Source: an uncultured Caryophanales bacterium (GTDB lineage: Bacteria > Bacillota_I > Bacilli_A > RFN20 > CAG-449). From it: a stretch of DNA of 64,000 bases. Location of the stretch: contig CAMCEE010000008.1 of the NCBI GenBank assembly GCA_945873815.1, forward strand, positions 1 to 64,000, given 5' to 3'. This document shows, piece after piece, positions 57,986-64,000 of the stretch. The notes under the pieces were generated by a model, which was given only the letters and a program-made list of their open reading frames with translations, was not told the origin of the DNA and ran no database searches. A program made the translations under genes and the position numbers. Numbering within the stretch: the first letter of the stretch is position 1; the number at the start of each line of letters is the position of its first letter.

Positions 57986-59281
57986 GTGAATCTTTTCTCC
58001 ACTTGGGAACACGAGTAAATTATTATATTCAATACTTTCTAATAATGAATATGCTTTTTGAATATCTTTAACTATATAAAGAGTATTAAACGACGCATTC
58101 TTTAAAAGGATGTGTCTTTTATTTCCCACAAAAATGATATTTCTCCCCATTAGTAGTTTTTTTAGAGTATTCGTATTTTCCTTATTCTTTTTTCCCTGTT
58201 CCACTAAACCACTAGTGATTATATATGAAATACCATCAAACGAATCAAGTAGAGATAAAGATGATTTAACGCTATTAATATTCGAATTATAAGAATCGTT
58301 AATTAGATAACCATTTGGAATCTTTATCACCTCTTGTCGACGATGAATTTGTTTAATATTACTAATTCCTTTATAAAACATTTTCTCACTATGGTTAAGC
58401 ATAATAGAAAATGATTTTAAAGCACCTAAATACAAAAATACATAATCATTAAAGACTTTGATATTAATTGTTCTATTATCAAATTCAACTTTCATTCCTT
58501 TTTCATTCTTTTCTTTTATTACTCCTTCGATACTTTTAAAATAAATACATTCTCCTTTATATTCTTTTAAATACAGATCCTCCCTATTCAAAAATATCAT
58601 CTTTTTATTTTTTAATAGATTAACAATCTTGATTTTACCTTTATAAACATTATCGATGTTATTAAAAGTGGAAAGATGATTATCACCAATCGAAGTGATG
58701 AATGCATAATCTAAAGATAAATACTTTTTAAAAACATCCATTCCATCAATTTCATCAATTCCAAGTTCTAGAAGGAGAAATCCTTTATCATCGAATGATG
58801 TATCATTAATGTATTTAGCAATTCCTTTTGGCGTATTTATATTACCTTTTGGAGAATATACGTGAATAAACCTACTTAAATAACAAGCAAGATAATTCCT
58901 TAAAGTTGTTTTTCCATAACTTCCTGTAATACCGATTACTGTTAAGTCTAATTCTTTTAGTTTCTCTTTAGCAGTTTTATAATATTTCCTTTCAATTCTT
59001 TTTTCAAACGGAAAAGAAATAAAATATCCTCCTATAACAATAAGAAAAGACAAGAAAAAAGGGAGAACAAAACAAAAAGGAAATGAAGCAAGAAACAATA
59101 ACACATTTCTTCTTGTTAATTTAGTTTTAATTGGAATAATCCTTCGATAATTACTTAATGTAAAAACGACTTTAAAATATCGTTTCAGTGAATAATATTG
59201 ACTCACCAATATCGACTCATAAAATACTAAAAGATATACATTAAAAATGAAGGATGTTAAAAAATATATCAATATTATCAT
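57977..59281 (-). CDS. Mur-ligase-family protein with N-terminal membrane helices
   Basis: The 434-residue product has N-terminal hydrophobic segments (about 1-25 and 60-90; FLASFPFCFVLPFFLSFLIV) followed by a MurF/MurT-like ATP-dependent ligase. The P-loop GITGSYGKTTLRN is intact, and SPKGNINTPKGIAKYI, LLLELGIDEIDGMD and AFITSIGDNHLSTF fit the central domain; YLINDSYNSNINSVKSSLSLL matches the MurF region DAYNANP.SM. MurF itself is soluble and lacks the membrane part. Membrane-bound homologues are known in Bacillota but their substrates are mostly unassigned. Its ATG overlaps the stop of the alpha/beta hydrolase by four bases (ATGA), so the two are co-translated. Peptidoglycan or precursor modification is the likely area of action. 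Confidence 0.88.
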   Translation of the reverse strand: MIILIYFLTSFIFNVYLLVFYESILVSQYYSLKRYFKVVFTLSNYRRIIPIKTKLTRRNVLLFLASFPFCFVLPFFLSFLIVIGGYFISFPFEKRIERKYYKTAKEKLKELDLTVIGITGSYGKTTLRNYLACYLSRFIHVYSPKGNINTPKGIAKYINDTSFDDKGFLLLELGIDEIDGMDVFKKYLSLDYAFITSIGDNHLSTFNNIDNVYKGKIKIVNLLKNKKMIFLNREDLYLKEYKGECIYFKSIEGVIKEKNEKGMKVEFDNRTINIKVFNDYVFLYLGALKSFSIMLNHSEKMFYKGISNIKQIHRRQEVIKIPNGYLINDSYNSNINSVKSSLSLLDSFDGISYIITSGLVEQGKKNKENTNTLKKLLMGRNIIFVGNKRHILLKNASFNTLYIVKDIQKAYSLLESIEYNNLLVFPSGEKIHLI

Positions 59282-59982
59282 CTATCAATCATATAAGAGA
59301 TGATTCCTCTTATCTCCTTTATTCGATTTAGATATTCAAAATGATTTCCATCATAGATATATAATTCGGAACTTCTTAAGTATTTATGAGCTTTTTTTAA
59401 TGATTTTAATTTAACCTCTTTATCCTTATTAAAACCGATTAGAAAGATTTTTATTCTAACTCTTCTTAATCTTTTTTTAGAAAAATAATATGAACATACA
59501 TTTAAAAATGTCTCCTTAAGATTTCCTGTTGCATTAATATAATCTTTACTACCTTTAAAAAATGATGGAAGATTCCATCTCATTATTTTAAATAATTTAT
59601 ATCCATAGATTTTAATCACTTTTATTAAACTAAATGGTGGTTTATAGATTGAAGGAGCAATTAAAATCATTCTTTTTAATAAATACATTTCCTGATAACG
59701 TAGTAAGACTTTGCCCCCAAAGGAATGAGCTATTCCATATACTTCTTCTATTTCTAAATGCGAGATTATTCTATTTATTTCTTCACAATAATCATCAAGA
59801 GTAAAAGCTCTTTTAAGTGGAGAAAGACCAAATCCATTTAAATCTATATTGATATAAGAATAAGAATTCTCAATAGACTTAATAAGTGGTTTCATATATG
59901 ATGAATCCACTCCCCATCCATGAACAAATAAAAGAGTGAAATTAGTATCATTATTCTTGTATTCAAAATTAATCATCCTCAA
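59278..59982 (-). CDS. Alpha/beta hydrolase
   Basis: The 234-residue product is an alpha/beta hydrolase fold protein: FTLLFVHGWGVDSSYMKPLI (oxyanion region), INIDLNGFGLSPL, nucleophile elbow GIAHSFGGKVLL with Ser in AHSFG, a probable Asp in GFNKDKEVKL, and the catalytic His in YDGNHFEYLN. The start is uncertain: TTG at 59982 has AGGAG five bases upstream, while ATG at 59976 has it eleven bases upstream. It overlaps the upstream gene by 14 bases and the Mur-ligase-like gene downstream by four, so all three are one translation unit. The substrate is unknown; the neighbours suggest an envelope ester or amide. Confidence 0.9.
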   Translation of the reverse strand: MRMINFEYKNNDTNFTLLFVHGWGVDSSYMKPLIKSIENSYSYINIDLNGFGLSPLKRAFTLDDYCEEINRIISHLEIEEVYGIAHSFGGKVLLRYQEMYLLKRMILIAPSIYKPPFSLIKVIKIYGYKLFKIMRWNLPSFFKGSKDYINATGNLKETFLNVCSYYFSKKRLRRVRIKIFLIGFNKDKEVKLKSLKKAHKYLRSSELYIYDGNHFEYLNRIKEIRGIISYMIDR

Positions 59983-60442
59983 GCAAACTCCTATTTTCTA
60001 CAAAGAGAAGGTAATCTTTTACTAGCATTTCTGTATCTAAGGAAGATCCTAAACGATTTGATATTTTAAAACTAATATTCGAAGAAAGCAAATAATTTAA
60101 TTCTTTTTCTTCAGTTACATCTATATATTTCCCTTGTTCATTAAATATATGGATGCTTATTTCTCCATCTGTTGTTTCTATGAAGATTCCTCTTTCACTA
60201 TTCGAATTCTTAGAGATAAACCTTACCATATCTTTATTTGCTTCTTTAAGAATATAAGCATTACTTCCTCTAGTTAAGTATCCGCATATAAATAAATCGT
60301 ATGCTTCAACAGATTTTTCATCATAACCGATAGTAATAATATGATAATCTTCTCCAATTATCTTTCCAATTTTAAGTAATAAAAGCGAATCTACTAGTGA
60401 TTCGAAACTTCCTCTAAGCAAACCAGAAAAAAAGTATTCCAT
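59969..60442 (-). CDS. Unknown protein resembling a decayed N-terminal domain of a phosphohexomutase
   Basis: The 157-residue product has no confident family. Its layout recalls domain I of alpha-D-phosphohexomutases: FSGLLRGSFESLVDSLLLLK (compare GIRG...LT...A..IG), IIGEDYHIITIGYDEKSVEA (compare VVVGRDTR), FICGYLTRGSNAYILKEAN (compare AL..GL.S.G.DV..LG), then RGIFIETTDGEISIHIFNEQ where GI.ITASHNP..YNG.K is expected. The catalytic Ser-His-Asn is absent and domains II-IV are missing, so mutase activity is not expected. It may be a repurposed binding module or a decaying gene. It overlaps the alpha/beta hydrolase gene by 14 bases and still has a clean open frame, which argues that it is in use. 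The homology is inference. Confidence 0.65.
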   Translation of the reverse strand: MEYFFSGLLRGSFESLVDSLLLLKIGKIIGEDYHIITIGYDEKSVEAYDLFICGYLTRGSNAYILKEANKDMVRFISKNSNSERGIFIETTDGEISIHIFNEQGKYIDVTEEKELNYLLSSNISFKISNRLGSSLDTEMLVKDYLLFVENRSLLEDD

Positions 60443-60480
60443 ACATTCACCTTATAGAATAATATGAAATACTTATATAA

Positions 60481-60792
60481 TTAATTCGCTTTATATAGGT
60501 CGAGTCTTTTAATTCTACGTTCCTTTATTTCAATAATAAAAGCATCATACGAAAATAAATCCGATTCAATTTCAATTTTCACCGCAACATCACTTTCAAA
60601 GATTCTTCCTATTTTAATCTCTTTGCCCATTAGGTTTGCTTTTAAATATGAGATGAATTCATCTAAAGTCCATTCTCTCAATTCATTAGTATCAAAAATT
60701 ATACTACGAGGAGTAAAAAACTTATAAATTTTATCTTTGTCGCCATTTCTTAATGTTTCAATGAACGAAGTGACGTATTCAATCTTATTCAT
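60481..60792 (-). CDS. Small protein, possibly NTF2-like
   Basis: The product has 103 residues from the ATG at 60792 (107 from a GTG at 60804); neither start has a strong ribosome site. The pattern helix (YVTSFIETLRNGDKDKIYKF), short strand, helix (WTLDEFISYLKANL), then three beta strands (KIGRIFESDVAVKIEIESD, FDAFIIEI-like, RRIKRLDLY) fits a SnoaL/NTF2-type fold, which is common in small proteins of varied function. No catalytic residue can be named. It lies after galK and has its own likely promoter at 60843-60871. Confidence 0.7.
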   Translation of the reverse strand: MNKIEYVTSFIETLRNGDKDKIYKFFTPRSIIFDTNELREWTLDEFISYLKANLMGKEIKIGRIFESDVAVKIEIESDLFSYDAFIIEIKERRIKRLDLYKAN

Positions 60793-60842
60793 AATAATAT
60801 CCACAAGAAGAAAAATCCTCTCCCTTTCTTTTCAATATGTTT

Positions 60843-60871
60843 ATGATACAAAAATAATCATATGATTTCAA
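60843..60871 (-). promoter_or_regulatory. Promoter between galK and the small NTF2-like gene
   Basis: On the minus strand TTGAAA (60866-60871), 17 bases, TATCAT (60843-60848). The -35 box overlaps the galK stop codon, and the spacer carries the 12-base palindrome AATCATATGATT (60856-60867). Confidence 0.55.
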
Positions 60872-62082
60872 TTAGATTTTTTTAATATGGAGGTAAGATT
60901 ACCACAATATTTTGTTCCATCTGAATTAAAGATCACACCTCTAACGTTATTTTTACCAAACATTTTAATCATTTCAAGACGATATTTTTGTGTTTCATCT
61001 TTTCTAGTAAAAGCAAGAATCGTTCCAGCAAACCCACCACCATGAACTCTACAAGAACCATTTTTAATTATTTTTTTACTAGCTAGAATTGCTTTTGGCA
61101 AATTTTCTTCTTCCGATTTAACATAGCAATTTTTCAATTGGTAGAAGCTCGATTCTCCAGATTCTCCTAATTTTCTAACAAAAGTATCTTCATCTTTATT
61201 ATTTATCGCTTCAAAAGCCTCTATAACACGTCTATTCTCTTCAAAATAATGTTTACCTCTTAAATATACATCTTCTCCAAATTCCTTGATGATTTCCTCT
61301 TTTTTAGCAAAAAATTCATCTTCATCGACTTCTCTTAAAAACTTTTTATTAAAGAAAGAAGCAACTTTAAACATATCTTCTTTTATCTTAGCGTATTCTT
61401 TTGTCAATTTAGAATGATTACCTTTTGTATTAACAATCGTAACATCGTATTTACTAAGCTCCACTTTAACGTTTATTATTATTGGAGATGAAGGGTTCTT
61501 AAAATCAATAAAATTGATACCACCAAGTGCAATCCCTGATTGATCTAATAATCCACAAGGTTTACCAAAATATTCCGTTTCCGAGAATTGAGCAATTTTA
61601 GCTAGTTCATAAGCATCGATTTTATCATCGTTAAAATAATGATTCATTATTTGACAAATAAGCAATTCGAATGCAGCGCTAGAAGAAACTCCTGCTCCTT
61701 TAAAAATAGTAGTACAAGTTGAAACATTTACGCCTCCTATTTTATATCCTAATTCTTTCATACGAAATAAGACCCCCCTAATCATTCCAATTGATGAGCC
61801 TAATTCGTTTTCTTTTTTCTCTAGATCTAAAATGTTAACTACCATCTTTGGAAAGCCATTAGTTTGATATACAAATAGATTCTCTTCGTTTTTCTTACAA
61901 ACTGCAGTAATCATCATATCGATAGAACTAACTAAAACCATTCCATTATTATGGTCGGTATGATTTCCAATTAATTCAATTCTACCTGGAGAAGTAAATA
62001 CATCTTCCGCATTTTCCCCATAATTTTTTTTAAAATTATCATTGAGGATTCTCAATTTATATTTGAATACTGATTTTTTCAT
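60868..62082 (-). CDS. galK: Galactokinase
   Basis: The 404-residue product has all three GHMP kinase motifs: FTSPGRIELIGNHTDHNNG (the galactokinase signature, with GNHTD in place of GEHTD), the ATP-binding GAGVSSSAAFELLIC, and the C-terminal HGGGFAGTILAF. It phosphorylates galactose to galactose 1-phosphate in the Leloir pathway in the cytosol. AGGAG lies nine bases before the ATG, inside the end of galT, and the gap to galT is four bases. It forms the galM-galT-galK operon with the genes upstream. Length is normal for the family. Confidence 0.97.
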   Translation of the reverse strand: MKKSVFKYKLRILNDNFKKNYGENAEDVFTSPGRIELIGNHTDHNNGMVLVSSIDMMITAVCKKNEENLFVYQTNGFPKMVVNILDLEKKENELGSSIGMIRGVLFRMKELGYKIGGVNVSTCTTIFKGAGVSSSAAFELLICQIMNHYFNDDKIDAYELAKIAQFSETEYFGKPCGLLDQSGIALGGINFIDFKNPSSPIIINVKVELSKYDVTIVNTKGNHSKLTKEYAKIKEDMFKVASFFNKKFLREVDEDEFFAKKEEIIKEFGEDVYLRGKHYFEENRRVIEAFEAINNKDEDTFVRKLGESGESSFYQLKNCYVKSEEENLPKAILASKKIIKNGSCRVHGGGFAGTILAFTRKDETQKYRLEMIKMFGKNNVRGVIFNSDGTKYCGNLTSILKKSN

Positions 62083-62086
62083 ATGT

Positions 62087-63601
62087 CTATACTCCTAAAA
62101 ATTCGATAAATTTTCTAAAGGCTTTTTCTCCATTTTCATCCTTTTTAAAAACTGCAGTATTAGATAAAATATCAAGGCATGTATCATTGATATGATTAAT
62201 AATGATTTCATGGGCTTTCTTTTCTGAATTATCTTGACCAAAATCATTAATCATCCTATTTATCATTTCTCTATGAATGGAAATATCCCTTTTCTCAAGA
62301 TATTCATCATTTACTTCAACCTTATTTGAAAGAATATATTCTATCTCTCTTATTTGTCTTTCAAGTCTTCCTGGAAGAATGAATAAGCCCATTGCTTCAA
62401 TTAATCCAATTCCTTCCGATTTAATATTATGGTGTTCTTTATGTGCATGAAAAATCCCTTCAGGATATTTTTCATTACATCTATTATTTCTTAAAATCAA
62501 AAACAATTGATATCTTCCATTTTCCATATTTGCAATCGGAGTAATAGTTGAATGAGGTCCATTACTATCGTGAGAAATAATATCTACTTCCTCGCAATCG
62601 AATTGTTTCCATTTATTTAATATGTGAGATGCTAGATTAGTTATTTCATCTCTATTCGTTCCAGAAAGTTTTATTACTGAATTGTACCAATTCAAGTATT
62701 CCATTTTCACCGATGGAAACATATGTTTTTCTATCACATAACGAACCTTTGAATCGAATAATGGGAAACGATGTCTCCCTCCTTGATAGTGTTCATGCGA
62801 TAATATCGAACCACCAACAATTGGTAAATCAGCATTACTTCCAATAAAATAAGTTGGGAATTCATCAATAAAATCAAACAAATTCACAAATGTTTGTCTC
62901 CCTATAGTCATCGGTTTATGAGTATCATTTATTACGATGCAATGCTCACGATAATATCCATATGGAGAATATTGTAAAAACCATTTTTCTCCTCCCATAG
63001 TAAGAGGAATTATTCTGATATTTTGTCGAGGAGCTTTTGAAAGATTCCCACTAAATCCTAGATTATCCTTGCATAATAAGCATTTTGGATATGATGTTGA
63101 ACTAACATTTAACATTTTTGCAATATCAGAATTCTTCTTTTCTGGTTTAGATAAATTGATTGATATCTCTATTCTTTCTAATCTATCATATGTCCAAAGG
63201 ATATTCTTATCGATTGATGTTTTTTGAATATAATTATTCTTAATTTCATAATCATAAAAAAAATTTAAAGCGCTATCTACACCTTGTTCTTTTCTTCTTT
63301 TATTAAATTCATTTAAAAATTCATTCGGTCTTAATGAGATAATACCCATAATCTCGCATGCAAATAAATCAGCATGAGCTTCATCTACTATTCCTCTATT
63401 AATTGCTTTTTCTTTAATTTCCTCAATTAATACATCAGGAGTATTCATACTTTTAATCTCTTCTTTATCGATTTCTCCTTCGTATGGTTTATCTTCTTTG
63501 AATCGATTTAATAAAAGATTCCTTACATAAATTTTATCCAATTCACCTAATGATAAATGAACTGAAGCATATTCTACTAATTTCTCAATTAACTTATTCA
63601 T
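62087..63601 (-). CDS. galT: Galactose-1-phosphate uridylyltransferase, class II
   Basis: The ATG at 63601 gives 504 residues and has GAGG nine bases upstream; an in-frame start 17 codons earlier would overlap galM. The class II (GalT2) layout and length (about 490-510) are clear: MNVSSTSYPKCLLCKDNLGF-like residues (CLLC at the metal/uridyl region), MGGEKWFLQYSPYGYYREHC, SHEHYQGGRHRFPLFDS, DSNGPHSTITPIA and NRCNEKYPEGIFHAHKEHHN. The enzyme exchanges UDP between glucose 1-phosphate and galactose 1-phosphate. No galE is in the window. It is one base after the galM stop and four bases before galK. Confidence 0.96.
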   Translation of the reverse strand: MNKLIEKLVEYASVHLSLGELDKIYVRNLLLNRFKEDKPYEGEIDKEEIKSMNTPDVLIEEIKEKAINRGIVDEAHADLFACEIMGIISLRPNEFLNEFNKRRKEQGVDSALNFFYDYEIKNNYIQKTSIDKNILWTYDRLERIEISINLSKPEKKNSDIAKMLNVSSTSYPKCLLCKDNLGFSGNLSKAPRQNIRIIPLTMGGEKWFLQYSPYGYYREHCIVINDTHKPMTIGRQTFVNLFDFIDEFPTYFIGSNADLPIVGGSILSHEHYQGGRHRFPLFDSKVRYVIEKHMFPSVKMEYLNWYNSVIKLSGTNRDEITNLASHILNKWKQFDCEEVDIISHDSNGPHSTITPIANMENGRYQLFLILRNNRCNEKYPEGIFHAHKEHHNIKSEGIGLIEAMGLFILPGRLERQIREIEYILSNKVEVNDEYLEKRDISIHREMINRMINDFGQDNSEKKAHEIIINHINDTCLDILSNTAVFKKDENGEKAFRKFIEFLGV

Positions 63602-63602
63602 T

Positions 63603-64000
63603 TTATTTTTCCTCAATAAATCTATATTTGATAAATTCATGGTATAATTCATTTTTCTTTAAATCTATAGCCCCTTTTTCAACATCAAATACTCTTTTTT
63701 GCATTTCTATTGCCATAGAATTATATTTTTCATCTTCCTTAGCATAATTATTGGTGTAAATATGGCAAACTGGGTTTGAAGTATATACTTCCATCCTAAT
63801 ATGTGACTTATCTCCAGTAACGACCAGTTGAGGAGATGATTTTGAAGATGAGATAATCCAATCGTGATCATACCCCATCGCGCTTTCTTGTATCTCATTA
63901 TCAAAAAGGTTACTTCCTATCTCTTTTTCTTTTCTAAAATCAAATGTGTCGTTAACTTTTTCAACACCTATTTTCAATAGATTGTTATCTATCTTCACAT
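63603..64000 (-). CDS. galM: Aldose 1-epimerase (galactose mutarotase), N-terminus cut by window edge
   Basis: Only the C-terminal 132 or so codons are in the window; the frame stays open to position 64000 and the GTG near the edge is an internal Val, not a start. The family marks are DTFDFRKEKEIGSNLFDN (compare TPFDFR....IG), MGYDHDWIIS (compare GYDHNFVL) and IRMEVYTSNPVCHIYTNNY (compare L.V.TTEPGLQLYTG). The enzyme interconverts the anomers of galactose ahead of galactokinase. The TAA stop is one base before the galT ATG, so the two are translationally coupled. Confidence 0.9.
   Translation of the reverse strand, partial: VKIDNNLLKIGVEKVNDTFDFRKEKEIGSNLFDNEIQESAMGYDHDWIISSSKSSPQLVVTGDKSHIRMEVYTSNPVCHIYTNNYAKEDEKYNSMAIEMQKRVFDVEKGAIDLKKNELYHEFIKYRFIEEK

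Noticed and set aside
63603-63998. Complete 131-residue gene at the right edge
   Set aside because: The apparent GTG start is an internal codon; the frame continues to the edge and the protein matches only the C-terminal part of galactose mutarotase.

Overview
The window is an AT-rich, monoderm-type bacterial chromosome segment, dense in genes and read with the standard bacterial code. AGGAGG-type ribosome binding sites, stop-ATG gene junctions one base apart, a glycosyl-diacylglycerol type glycosyltransferase, BioY, a cardiolipin synthase and BspA-like leucine-rich repeat (LRR) proteins point to Bacillota, probably an uncultured gut lineage of Bacilli or Erysipelotrichia-like relatives. That placement is inference. 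No rRNA, tRNA, CRISPR array, transposase or prophage gene was found.

Positions 1-40,424 form one minus-strand block of five surface-related genes, read from right to left. The first is a giant gene of about 24.5 kb (8,167 codons). Its product has an N-terminal membrane or signal segment, about 5,000 residues of LRR, about 2,500 residues of Ig-like/MBG-like repeats and a clear C-terminal dockerin. Next come two paralogous exported proteins, each with cohesin-like N-terminal domains, a string of cadherin-like beta-sandwich repeats (13 and 20) and a C-terminal transmembrane anchor. They are followed by a membrane protein with a degenerate GGDEF-EAL pair and an extra C-terminal domain, and then by a beta-helix-like secreted protein that runs off the left edge. 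The natural reading is a cohesin-dockerin system in which membrane-anchored scaffolds hold a very large LRR adhesin at the cell surface. A perfect 20-bp repeat and a similar start-codon region link the leaders of the dockerin gene and the larger cohesin gene.

Positions 40,686-45,975 carry a marR-ABC-ABC-psuG operon: a heterodimeric multidrug-type exporter with one consensus and one degenerate ATP site, followed by pseudouridine-5'-phosphate glycosidase. Positions 46,000-50,800 hold cardiolipin synthase, a class C beta-lactamase-like serine hydrolase, a CNNM/CorC-type membrane protein and an XRE regulator with membrane helices. Positions 50,891-53,494 are a plus-strand operon of a GT4 glycosyltransferase, a PlsC-like acyltransferase and the biotin transporter BioY, which suggests membrane lipid synthesis.

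Positions 53,496-57,985 contain a small membrane protein, an LRR lipoprotein that shares signature motifs with the giant protein, and a divergent plus-strand pair of UDP-galactopyranose mutase and a membrane GT2. Positions 57,977-60,442 hold a Mur-ligase-like protein, an alpha/beta hydrolase and what looks like a decayed phosphohexomutase fragment, all overlapping. Positions 60,481-64,000 hold a galactose (Leloir) operon galM-galT-galK followed by a small NTF2-like protein. Galactose breakdown and galactofuranose precursor synthesis therefore lie close together.
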